From: Bacteroidota bacterium
Lineage (GTDB): Bacteria > Bacteroidota > Bacteroidia > Chitinophagales > Saprospiraceae
Assembly: GCA_024743405.1 (NCBI GenBank)
Contig: JANSWP010000020.1
Coordinates: forward strand, 1 to 64,000
Reading direction: 5' to 3'
DNA: 64,000 nucleotides
Position 1 is the stretch's first letter. Every line of letters starts with the position of its first letter. Shown piece by piece: positions 1 to 7,576 of the stretch. A program made the translations under genes and the position numbers. The notes below the pieces were generated by a model, which ran no database searches, was not told the DNA's origin, and saw nothing but the letters and a program-made list of their open reading frames with translations.

Positions 1-134
1 AAAGCATGACGTAAAAGTAGATGAACTAGCTTTTAGTTAAGCTTCTTGGTTTAAGTCGGGGGATTCGGTTTTAATGCTCTATGCATTAACTTAATTTTTT
101 TTGCCTCCTCTAAAAATTTTGTTTTAGATGAGAA

Positions 135-180
135 TTAGGAACCCGGACAAAATGTAAACTTATTCTATCCGCGTTCCTTA
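135..180. repeat. Short inverted-repeat hairpin (AGGAAC-type arms)
   Basis: The arms TTAGGAACCCGGACAAAAT and TTATTCTATCCGCGTTCCTTA face each other across about 6 bases. They are the same arms as those of the larger element at 4709-4872, so this looks like a short or internally deleted member of that family. The 80 bases to its left (about 60-115) contain a TTTTTTTTGCCTCCTC stretch like the internal core of the longer elements. No gene is visible in bases 1-271. Confidence 0.6.
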
Positions 181-190
181 CGCTCTTCCT

Positions 191-235
191 AATCAAAAAA
201 GCCCGATTGAAAATTTCAATCGGGCTTTTTTGATT
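191..235. terminator. Strong bidirectional intrinsic terminator
   Basis: Perfect palindrome with GC-rich stem GCCCGATTGAAA / TTTCAATCGGGC flanked by an A tract on the left and a T tract on the right, so it can end transcription on either strand. On the minus strand it lies 36 bases after the stop of the dsbD gene. Confidence 0.9.
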
Positions 236-271
236 ATTAGGGAGTAACAAGTGAAATAGGTAGGTTATTTC

Positions 272-2815
272 TTATTTCGAACCTAATACTTTTCGTTGTT
301 TATCCTCAAATCGCTCCAAACCACATTCGAGAAATGCCTGATATTCATCTTTGTCAGGCGTATAAGCTCTCGGTTTATTCAGTACCGTTTCATCATTATC
401 TAAAAGTATGTAGTAAGGTTGTGCTTGAGCACTGAAATGAACCAATTGAAAATCTGCCCATCGATGTCCCACACTTCTTCTTTCACGACCATCAATAGGT
501 GAAATATATGTTTCATCCAATTTCTTTCGTTCATCCACATAAAGAGAAACTAAGACATAATCATCGCGAATTAATTCAAAAACGCCTGCTTCTCCCCAAA
601 CTTGATCCTCCATTCTTCTACAGTTTACACAACCGTGCCCCGTAAAATCTAATAAAATAGGCTTGCCTACTTTTTTTGCATGGGCTAATCCTTCATAATA
701 ATCTTTGAAACAGTTGATATTCAATGGACATTTTTTAGGATATATAAAACTGTGACCAGCAGGTGGTGCTAATCCACTTAAAAGATTTGGTGTGACAAAT
801 GTTTCTGAACGATCACTATATTGGAATCCACTTGCCAAATAAAGGGCAAAAGCAACCATCGATCCGGCTAATATTTTTTTAGTATTGGAAACACTTTTTA
901 CAGGCCCATCGTGTGGAAATCTTATCCATCCCATATAATAGGCTGCTAAGCCTAATGCACAAAGAACCCACAAACCGACGAATGCTTCGTAGGGCATGAT
1001 TTTCCAGCCCATTGTAAGATCTGCGATGGAAAGGAATTTCAAGGCTAATGCAATTTCAATAAAACCTAACGTCACCTTCACACTCGTCATCCATCCACCA
1101 GATTTTGGTAAAGAATTTAACCAGCTTGGAAAAGCTGCAAAAAGACCAAATGGCAAAGCGAGTGCAACGGAAAACCCAAACATCCCAACTAATGGTCCTA
1201 ATGGAATTCGACCAAATAAAGCAGCTTCGGAACCTCCTGTCGCCGTTTCAACTAATAAAGTTCCGATAATCGGCCCTGTACAAGAAAATGAAACTAAACT
1301 TAAGGTAAATGCCATAAAAAATATCCCAATCAAACCACCTTTATCAGCAGCTTGGTCGGTTTTATTTGACCATGAACTTGGTAAGGTAATTTCAAAATAT
1401 CCGAAAAAAGAAAATGCAAAAACAATAAAAAGAACTGCAAAAAAGATATTAAACCAAGCATTTGTTGACAATACATTTAGCGAATCTGCTCCAAAAATTC
1501 CGGTAATCAACATCCCTAAAAGCACATAAATTACAATAATAGACGCACCATAGGTTAAAGCATTTCTAATTCCTGAAGCTCGATCTTTACTACTATTTGT
1601 AAAAAAGGAAACCGTCAGCGGAATCATTGGAAAAACACAAGGAGTCAATAAAGCAACTAATCCACCTCCAAAACCTAATAGAAAAATCAACCAGAAATTA
1701 TTATCATTTTCCTCTTTAGGTGCTTCTTCTGTTCCACAATCGGATTTAGCTAAATCATGATTAAAATTTGCATCAAGCGGAGTTCCTTTCGTATCAAATT
1801 TTTTATTTGAATTATTGGAAATAACTACTTCCTCCGCTACTGTTTCACCACTCAAATTAAAACTAAAATCAACCTCTTTTGGAGGCAAGCATCGAGTATC
1901 GTCACAAGTCATGTATTCCAAATAACCTTCAATCGCTTTAGAAATATCTTTTGCTTTTACTCTCTGTGTAAATGAAACCTCTTTTGAATATTTCACAATA
2001 TTCATCTCGAACATTTTATCGAAACCTTCTTTTCGATGCTCAGAGGTCTCTTCATTTTCTCCTACAGCCTCAAAATTGTCACTCAAATAATTAAAGCTCG
2101 TTGGAATTGGTCCATCTTCTCCTTCTATATATTGAGTATACACATACCAACCATCTTGAATTTTAGCCGTATAAACTAAATCAAATTCTTCTTCATTTAC
2201 CTTCTTTGATTCCCAAGACCATTTAACAGGGTTCAATAAACCACCATTATCCGACTCTTCTGGCTCTATTTCTGATACAACAACTTCCTCAGCTGGCGAT
2301 GAATTTGAATAAGCTTCTTCTTTAGTTGGTTCGGTCGCCCCCGTTGATTCGTCAGGTTGTATATTTAGATCAAAACTATAATCAACTTCTTTTGGAGGCA
2401 AACACCGAGTATCATCACAAGTCATATATTCTAAATAACCTGTAATAGGTTTAGACGCATCTTTTATTTTGACTCGTTGAGTAAAAACTGCCTTTTTTGA
2501 ATACTTAACAATATTCATATCAAACATCGGATCATGCCCTTCCTTACGGTTAGCTTCTGATTCGATATTTTTTCCTGCCATTTCGTAATGGTCTCCTCCT
2601 TCATAATTGAAGCTGGTTGGAATCGGTCCATCATCCCCTTCTAAATATTGAGAATAAACATACCAGCCAGATTGGATATTGGCGGTATAAGTCAAATCAT
2701 ACTCGTTTTCACCAACCTTTTTTGAAGAGAATTCCCAGGTTACGGGATTCAAATTTTGTGAAAAAGAGGTTTGCAAACTGAACAATAATATGGCGAATAT
2801 CAGTAAAGTCCTCAT
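272..2815 (-). CDS. dsbD: Thiol:disulfide interchange protein DsbD with two N-terminal alpha domains
   Basis: 847-aa inner-membrane electron shuttle that moves reducing power from cytoplasmic thioredoxin to the periplasm. After a signal peptide (MRTLLIFAILLFSLQTSFSQ) come two tandem DsbD-alpha-like domains, each ending in a YMTCDDTRCLPP motif with the redox cysteine pair. Then come about eight membrane segments with TPCVFPMIPLTVSFF and SFSCTGPIIG (the two beta-domain cysteines), and a C-terminal thioredoxin fold with FTGHGCVNCRRMED (CxxC). The frame is open a further 49 codons upstream, but the ATG at 2815 was chosen because it begins the signal peptide. A third copy of the alpha domain is encoded by the next gene upstream, 143 bases away. 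Function is secure; the number of alpha domains is unusual. Confidence 0.93.
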   Translation of the reverse strand: MRTLLIFAILLFSLQTSFSQNLNPVTWEFSSKKVGENEYDLTYTANIQSGWYVYSQYLEGDDGPIPTSFNYEGGDHYEMAGKNIESEANRKEGHDPMFDMNIVKYSKKAVFTQRVKIKDASKPITGYLEYMTCDDTRCLPPKEVDYSFDLNIQPDESTGATEPTKEEAYSNSSPAEEVVVSEIEPEESDNGGLLNPVKWSWESKKVNEEEFDLVYTAKIQDGWYVYTQYIEGEDGPIPTSFNYLSDNFEAVGENEETSEHRKEGFDKMFEMNIVKYSKEVSFTQRVKAKDISKAIEGYLEYMTCDDTRCLPPKEVDFSFNLSGETVAEEVVISNNSNKKFDTKGTPLDANFNHDLAKSDCGTEEAPKEENDNNFWLIFLLGFGGGLVALLTPCVFPMIPLTVSFFTNSSKDRASGIRNALTYGASIIVIYVLLGMLITGIFGADSLNVLSTNAWFNIFFAVLFIVFAFSFFGYFEITLPSSWSNKTDQAADKGGLIGIFFMAFTLSLVSFSCTGPIIGTLLVETATGGSEAALFGRIPLGPLVGMFGFSVALALPFGLFAAFPSWLNSLPKSGGWMTSVKVTLGFIEIALALKFLSIADLTMGWKIMPYEAFVGLWVLCALGLAAYYMGWIRFPHDGPVKSVSNTKKILAGSMVAFALYLASGFQYSDRSETFVTPNLLSGLAPPAGHSFIYPKKCPLNINCFKDYYEGLAHAKKVGKPILLDFTGHGCVNCRRMEDQVWGEAGVFELIRDDYVLVSLYVDERKKLDETYISPIDGRERRSVGHRWADFQLVHFSAQAQPYYILLDNDETVLNKPRAYTPDKDEYQAFLECGLERFEDKQRKVLGSK

Positions 2816-2958
2816 AATGAAATATATTTTTAGACATTGTGCACGCAGCTTATTCGGCGTTTCGCGGCACGAATTTGCGAAGTTATAATCGAAATGAAAA
2901 ATATTTAAAAAAATGTTATCGAAAGCTTTTGGAAGATTTAAGTTTCCCCCTAATAAAA

Positions 2959-3411
2959 TCAATTAAGATCTAATGTGAAATTTACTTCCATCGGAGGCAA
3001 ACACCTCTCGTTATCACAGGTCATAAACTCCAAATAACCAGACACAGCAGCGGGTTTTGTTTTTGTTCTAATACGCTGAACAAAAGTTACTTCTCCTCCA
3101 AATTTCACTAAATTCATCTCAAACATTTCATCAAAGCCTTCTTTCTTGTTTCCTGTTTCTGTGGTTTTCCCAATAAACTCTAAGTTATCATTCGAATTAA
3201 AATTAAATGAAGTCCGAATAGGACCGTCGTCACTTTCTAAATATTGGGAGTATACATACCAGCCGTCTTCAATATTGGCGGTGAAAACTAGATCGTAATC
3301 TGTGTCACTTATTTTCAACACCTTTTGACTCCATTTTACAGGATCTAATTGCTGTCCAAAAGCCAAGCTTATTGTGAGTAAAAAAAATGAAAAGGAAATT
3401 ATTTTTTTCAT
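2959..3411 (-). CDS. Secreted stand-alone DsbD N-terminal (alpha) domain protein
   Basis: 150-aa protein with a signal peptide (cleavage after AFGQ) and a single domain that matches the two DsbD alpha domains of the next gene almost motif for motif (GWYVYSQYLESDDGPI, KEGFDEMFEMN, FMTCDNERCLPP). Both cysteines of the CxxxxxC pair are kept. It has no membrane segment beyond the signal, so it is probably a periplasmic thiol partner. It is transcribed in the same direction as dsbD, 143 bases upstream, and probably in the same operon. It looks like an in-locus duplication. Confidence 0.8.
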   Translation of the reverse strand: MKKIISFSFFLLTISLAFGQQLDPVKWSQKVLKISDTDYDLVFTANIEDGWYVYSQYLESDDGPIRTSFNFNSNDNLEFIGKTTETGNKKEGFDEMFEMNLVKFGGEVTFVQRIRTKTKPAAVSGYLEFMTCDNERCLPPMEVNFTLDLN

Positions 3412-3635
3412 GAAAATCTATAATTTGTAGAGATGTTTAATTCTTTGCCAAATTCCGTAATAATGGTCAACAAAAAAGATAATTCAACGCTTCTCTTCAT
3501 CTTTTTAATTGCCTACGAATTTTGTTAAAGAAGGTGACATTTTTATGTGAAGCAATGCAAAAATAGCGCCTCAGCTTAAGAAAGGTTGGCTGACTTTTTT
3601 ACAATAATAAAACTTTAACGGGCTATTAGGATGCC

Positions 3636-3804
3636 ATTAAGTAACGAGGGATTAATAAAACGCACAAAATTGACGAAGTGATTTTTGTTTCAAAAACATT
3701 TTAAAAATTAGTGCATAACCCTGTTACGGACTCATTTTTAAAGTTTTTTTGAGGCAAAAAGGACGAGTCCAGATGTGCGTTTTATTATGCTCTCGTTACT
3801 TAAT
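3636..3804. repeat. Inverted-repeat element, type A copy 1 (169 bp)
   Basis: Left arm 3636-3666 and the reverse complement of the right arm 3774-3804 agree at 28 of 31 bases (ATTAAGTAACGAG at the outer end, AATAAAACGCACA at the inner end). The interior carries GAGGCAAAAAGGACGAGTCC, whose complement contains the TTTTTGCCTC core also found in other elements of the window. Its right end touches a terminator hairpin at 3810. No open reading frame lies inside it. Confidence 0.8.
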
Positions 3805-3809
3805 AAAAG

Positions 3810-3841
3810 GGCTTCGAAAATGTCTCTTCGAAGCCTTTTTT
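3810..3841. terminator. Intrinsic terminator
   Basis: Stem GGCTTCGA / TCGAAGCC with a loop of about 10 bases, followed by TTTTTT on the plus strand and preceded by AAAA. It sits 325 bases downstream of the minus-strand lipoprotein gene ending at 4166, and immediately right of repeat element A1. Confidence 0.75.
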
Positions 3842-3925
3842 AACATTTCAAATAATGTTCAATCAAAACAATACAATATAAAATGATTCTTAGACACATC
3901 CCGTGGTTAAAAGTCAAATGAAGAA

Positions 3926-4092
3926 TTAAGGGAGTAGGAAATAAATAACCTACCCATTTTACTTGCTCTTTTACCTTCATTTTTCGTTAAAAATACTCGC
4001 CATACCTTTGGGTATGTCTGTGTTTTTTGCCTCAACTGAAGAAAAATTAGCTGTGCAAAATTTGGGTATCTTATTTATTCCCTAATCCCTAA
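3926..4092. repeat. Inverted-repeat element, type D (about 167 bp)
   Basis: The left arm (AAGGGAGTAGGAAATAAATA, then ACCTACCC) pairs with the right arm at 4064-4092 (GGGTATCTTATTTATTCCC, then TAATCCCT). The interior has a small hairpin CATACCTTTGGGTATG flanked by GTTAAAAATACTCGC on the left and GTGTTTTTTGCCTCAACTG on the right, a core shared with the other elements. The rest of 3412-4165 shows no gene. Confidence 0.7.
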
Positions 4093-4165
4093 AGCAAGAA
4101 TCCCGTTGGTCTCTTTTACTTTAATTTTCCTTTGACCACGAAATTTGTCTAAGAAGGTATAAAAT

Positions 4166-4690
4166 CTACCAAACTCCAAATTCCACTCCCACCTGAATGT
4201 CAAAAATTCTATCTGGGTTTCGCCAAAGTCTCTCAAAAACTATTTGTAATTCTACATCTTCATGTAAAACAAAATCTTGAATATCATTGATATTGCTATT
4301 TACTAGATCAATACGTGAATTTACATTATCAGGAACAGGATCTCTCCAAAATGCTTCCATTCCACAGTTGTTGACATTGGAAGAACCTATAGGACAAACT
4401 CGAATAGACATCGCCCGAACAAAATCTAAATCTCCCTCAAATATTGTTGTGAGTCTAGCCGAAATCGGACGGATATATTTAATACTGTCTGGACTAATCC
4501 CATTTGCATCAAAGGTATTTTTAAAGTTAGTTTTCACAGACACCAAAAAAGAATGTTCTTCAAATGCACTCATTGTCGGACTAACTGAAATAGTAACAGG
4601 ATTAAAAACAATTCGAAACAATGGATTACTCTCTTTGTCACAACTAAGAAAAGAGAGCGCCACTAAAACTAAGAGGTATGATTTTTTCAT
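4166..4690 (-). CDS. Hypothetical lipoprotein
   Basis: 174-aa protein with an SPII signal (MKKSYLLVLVALSFLSC), so it is probably lipid-anchored in the envelope. I do not recognise the mature domain. It is rich in beta-prone segments and has four further cysteine-poor stretches plus the motif RVCPIGSSNVNNCGMEAFW. It stands alone, with repeat elements on both sides (3926-4092 and 4709-4872). Translation ends in VEFGVW. Start chosen as the ATG that opens the signal peptide. Confidence 0.7.
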   Translation of the reverse strand: MKKSYLLVLVALSFLSCDKESNPLFRIVFNPVTISVSPTMSAFEEHSFLVSVKTNFKNTFDANGISPDSIKYIRPISARLTTIFEGDLDFVRAMSIRVCPIGSSNVNNCGMEAFWRDPVPDNVNSRIDLVNSNINDIQDFVLHEDVELQIVFERLWRNPDRIFDIQVGVEFGVW

Positions 4691-4708
4691 GATTTATCTT
4701 TTGACCAC

Positions 4709-4872
4709 TAAGGAACACGGACAAAATAAAGTTTCATTTGTGACTGCTTCCTTTTTCATTTAATTTCGTTAAAATACTCGCTAGAGCGAAGCTCTGCCTG
4801 CGTTTTCTACTTCCTTAAATGAAAAAATAACCAACTCAAAGAATGTAAGTTTATTCTATCCGCATTCCTAAA
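4709..4872. repeat. Inverted-repeat element, type C (about 164 bp)
   Basis: The left arm TAAGGAACACGGACAAAATA, continuing AAGTTTCATT, pairs with the right arm AATGTAAGTTTATTC, continuing TATCCGCATTCCTA. The interior has the core CGTTAAAATACTCGC, a small hairpin (TAGAGCGAAGCTCTG) and GCGTTTTCTACTTCC. It lies 19 bases upstream of the start of the lipoprotein gene at 4690, so it probably overlaps that gene's promoter region. Confidence 0.75.
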
Positions 4873-4929
4873 ACGTAAGACCGCTGTAAAATTATTCGAT
4901 TGTAATAAATAAATTTCTATATTGGCTTT

Positions 4930-5095
4930 TAAGAGTATGTTTGAATTTTGATTTTGGCGATTTTTCGGCAAATAGCATTTTGCACAGCGTTATTTTTCTC
5001 ATCAAATTGCCCGCATTTGACTGCGAAAAATGTCTCCTTCAAAATAATATTTCCTCAAAAAATCACACAAACGCAAATTCCAAACATACTCTAAA
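4930..5095. repeat. Inverted-repeat element, type B copy 1 (about 165 bp)
   Basis: The ends are GAGTATGTTTGAATTTTG and CAAATTCCAAACATACTC in inverted orientation. In reverse complement the whole unit is about 92% identical by eye to 18729-18896. It encodes a spurious peptide beginning MNFDFGDFS that also appears in the other copy and is in frame with the following gene. It occupies the leader of the GCS2-CBS gene, ending about 44 bases before its ATG. Confidence 0.85.
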
Positions 5096-5138
5096 GTCTT
5101 CAAAAAGGCAATTTCCGAAACAATTCAACAAAACCAAA

Positions 5139-7058
5139 ATGGGCGAACAAAGAGTATCCCTCGTCAAAGACGATGCGCAAATGCAAAAATTTATGCGTAG
5201 TCTACTTAATGATGTAAAAGCATTGGAATATATGCTTGAGAATGACTGGTTTGAAAGTGATGTAACGCGAATCGGTGCAGAACAAGAGATGGCATTGGTG
5301 GATGCAAAATCATTTAAACCAGCACCAATAGCGATGGAGGCTCTAGAAATAATGAAAGAATATCCATGGGTGGAAACAGAATTGGCCAAATTTAATTTAG
5401 AAACTAACTTGACACCTCATGTATTTAAAGGTGATTGCCTGAGTAAATTAGAGAACGAAAACACTGGTAAACTTAACAAAATCAGAAAAAAGCTAGCCAA
5501 ACTAGATACAAAACTCATTTTAACGGGAATCCTTCCAACGCTTCGAAAATTCGATATGGGTATGCATAACCTCACACCCAAGAAGCGATATTTCGCACTA
5601 ATGGAAGCCATTAATAAACAATTATTTGGGTCTTCTTTCGAGTTGCGATTAGTAGGGATCGACGAGCTTTTGATCAAGCATAATTCTCCGCTTTTAGAGG
5701 CTTGTAATACGAGCTTTCAAGTTCATTTGCAAGTAGCACCTAGCGAATTTGTGGAGATGTATAATATCGCTCAAGTCTTAGCAGCGCCTTGTATTGCGAT
5801 TTCCGCCAATTCACCAATTGTTTTCGGAAAACGCCTTTGGCATGAATCACGAATTGCTCTTTTCCAGCAATCGATAGATACACGAACAACCCATGAACAC
5901 ATGCGAGAACGGAGTCCTCGAGTAAATTTTGGAAATGGATGGCTCGAAAAATCAATATTGGAAATTTATAAGGAAGATATTTCCAGGTTTAGAGTATTGC
6001 TGGCAGGTGATGTGGAAGAGGACTCATTGGAGCTGATTCAAAATGGAAAAGTACCTAAGCTCCGTTCTTTACAAGTTCACAATTCTACTATTTATCGTTG
6101 GAATCGACCTTGTTATGGCGTAAGTGATAATGGGAAACCACATATCAGAATTGAAAATCGAGTATTACCCGCTGGTCCGACTAGTTTGGATGAGGTTGCC
6201 AATGCCGCTTTTTGGCTGGGAGCAATGGTTGGAATGAAAAACAAGTATGGCGATATTCGAAAAAATCTACAATGGGAAGATGTGAAAGATAATTTTTTGA
6301 AATCTGCACAGTTTGGAATTGACTCAAATTTCAATTGGATTAATGATAAGAAAATATCTGTATGCGACTTGGTTCTAAAAGAGCTTTTACCGCTTGCCCG
6401 AAAAGGACTAGAAATTCAAAAAGTTAAAAAAGAAGACATTGACAAATATCTAGGCATTATCGAAGAAAGAGCTAAAATGCATATGAATGGTGCTCGTTGG
6501 CAGCTGCGTGCTTTCACAGAATTGAAAAAGCAAGTCACTGCAGATGAAGCAATGACAGTGCTCACCGCATCCATCATCAAGAATCAAGAGGGAGAAAAAC
6601 CAGTTCATACTTGGCCAATGCCTGAACTTAGTGACCTTGCAGAATACCATCCTGCGAAACTGACTGTAGAAGAATTTATGACCACCGATTTATTTACTGC
6701 CCAAAAAGATGATCTAATAGAATTTGTGGCAGAGATGATGGATTGGCGAAAGATTCGATATATGCCTGTTGAAGATTCAAAAGGTAACTTGGTTGGTCTA
6801 TTAACTTCTAGACTATTGTTGAGATATTTCACAAAAAAAGGCTCGCTTAACAATGAAAAAGAAATCTTAGTGAAAGATTTGATGATAGAAAATCCTATTA
6901 CAATCAGTCCAGGTTCTACAATTATTGATGCCTTAAGTTTGATGCGCGAAAATAAAATAGGTTGTATGCCTGTCGTTTCTAATAATGAACTAATAGGAAT
7001 AATAACCGAAATGGATTTCCTTAGAATTTCTGGAAGATTGATTGAAAGGTTGAAGTGA
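5139..7058 (+). CDS. GCS2-type glutamate-cysteine ligase-like enzyme fused to a CBS domain pair
   Basis: 639-aa cytoplasmic protein. Residues ~1-490 form a carboxylate-amine/glutamate-cysteine ligase family 2 domain (motifs IGAEQEMALVD, NTSFQVHLQV, HIRIENRVLPAGPT), expected to join glutamate to cysteine or another amine using ATP. Residues ~505-639 are two CBS domains (VEEFMTTDLFTAQKDDLIEF; VKDLMIENPITISPGSTIID), which usually sense adenine nucleotides. The frame is open back to 4941, but that extension is the translated repeat element, so the ATG at 5139 (MGEQRVSLV) is preferred. No gshB is in view. The true amine substrate is not shown by the sequence. Confidence 0.8.
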   Translation: MGEQRVSLVKDDAQMQKFMRSLLNDVKALEYMLENDWFESDVTRIGAEQEMALVDAKSFKPAPIAMEALEIMKEYPWVETELAKFNLETNLTPHVFKGDCLSKLENENTGKLNKIRKKLAKLDTKLILTGILPTLRKFDMGMHNLTPKKRYFALMEAINKQLFGSSFELRLVGIDELLIKHNSPLLEACNTSFQVHLQVAPSEFVEMYNIAQVLAAPCIAISANSPIVFGKRLWHESRIALFQQSIDTRTTHEHMRERSPRVNFGNGWLEKSILEIYKEDISRFRVLLAGDVEEDSLELIQNGKVPKLRSLQVHNSTIYRWNRPCYGVSDNGKPHIRIENRVLPAGPTSLDEVANAAFWLGAMVGMKNKYGDIRKNLQWEDVKDNFLKSAQFGIDSNFNWINDKKISVCDLVLKELLPLARKGLEIQKVKKEDIDKYLGIIEERAKMHMNGARWQLRAFTELKKQVTADEAMTVLTASIIKNQEGEKPVHTWPMPELSDLAEYHPAKLTVEEFMTTDLFTAQKDDLIEFVAEMMDWRKIRYMPVEDSKGNLVGLLTSRLLLRYFTKKGSLNNEKEILVKDLMIENPITISPGSTIIDALSLMRENKIGCMPVVSNNELIGIITEMDFLRISGRLIERLK

Positions 7059-7064
7059 TATTTG

Positions 7065-7490
7065 TTAATTCGAAAAAACCACCTCTTCCACTAGGCTAGG
7101 GGTATTTGGTGAAATCCGAATATGGTGTTGAATTAATGCGGCTTCTACCACTGTAGGATCTGGGTGAATCGCCAAATAAAAATAGTCTTTTGCTTCTAAC
7201 CCAGTAAACCCTATATATCCATTAATATCCGTTACCCCTTCAGTGACGATTTGCTGACCTAAATCTCTTGCTTGAACAGATTCGAAAAGAAAGATCTGAA
7301 CACTCGGAGCTGCTATTTTTGAATCTTCGGCGTTACAATCAATGTCAATTTCTTGGTCACAAACAATGGTTCTGAACGTTGCAGAATAACTCGTCATAAT
7401 TGGATCCTCTTCCATCACATTATCACTATCTTTTCCACAGCTCATTACAGCAAATAAAAAAAGCAGAAAAAGAAAACGTCTATTTTTCAT
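7065..7490 (-). CDS. Hypothetical lipoprotein
   Basis: 141-aa SPII lipoprotein (lipobox AVMSC at residues 14-18). The mature part has the look of a small beta-sandwich carrier or carboxypeptidase-regulatory-like domain (VTDINGYIGFTGLEAKDYFYLAIHP), with two further cysteines (IVCDQEIDIDCNAED). Family not recognised. It converges with the GCS2-CBS gene with a 6-base gap, so the two transcripts overlap at their ends. Confidence 0.65.
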   Translation of the reverse strand: MKNRRFLFLLFLFAVMSCGKDSDNVMEEDPIMTSYSATFRTIVCDQEIDIDCNAEDSKIAAPSVQIFLFESVQARDLGQQIVTEGVTDINGYIGFTGLEAKDYFYLAIHPDPTVVEAALIQHHIRISPNTPSLVEEVVFSN

Positions 7491-7564
7491 TTTAATGTGT
7501 TTTAAAACACTCCCAAAATAAAAGGAATATATAGGAAATCAGAAGGTAAAAATATTAAAAAAAG

Positions 7565-7572
7565 TATTTTTG
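7565..7572 (+). promoter_or_regulatory. Bacteroidota -7 promoter box TATTTTTG
   Basis: Matches TANNTTTG, 4 bases before the ATG of the MutS-like gene. No clear -33 TTTG is seen at the expected distance. If used, the leader would be extremely short. Confidence 0.4.
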
Positions 7573-7576
7573 CCGC

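Noticed and set aside
996-1529. 177-aa plus-strand frame
   Set aside because: Antisense of the DsbD membrane domain. No start context, and composition mirrors the real gene on the minus strand.
4941-5138. N-terminal extension of the GCS2-CBS protein (MNFDFGDFS...)
   Set aside because: The same peptide is encoded on the opposite strand at 18635-18883. It is the translation of a non-coding inverted-repeat element, not a protein domain or gene.
3412-5138. A degenerate insertion sequence or integron array
   Set aside because: The inverted repeats are 150-200 bp with no transposase remnant, integrase or attC-type cassette genes. They fit non-autonomous repeat elements better.
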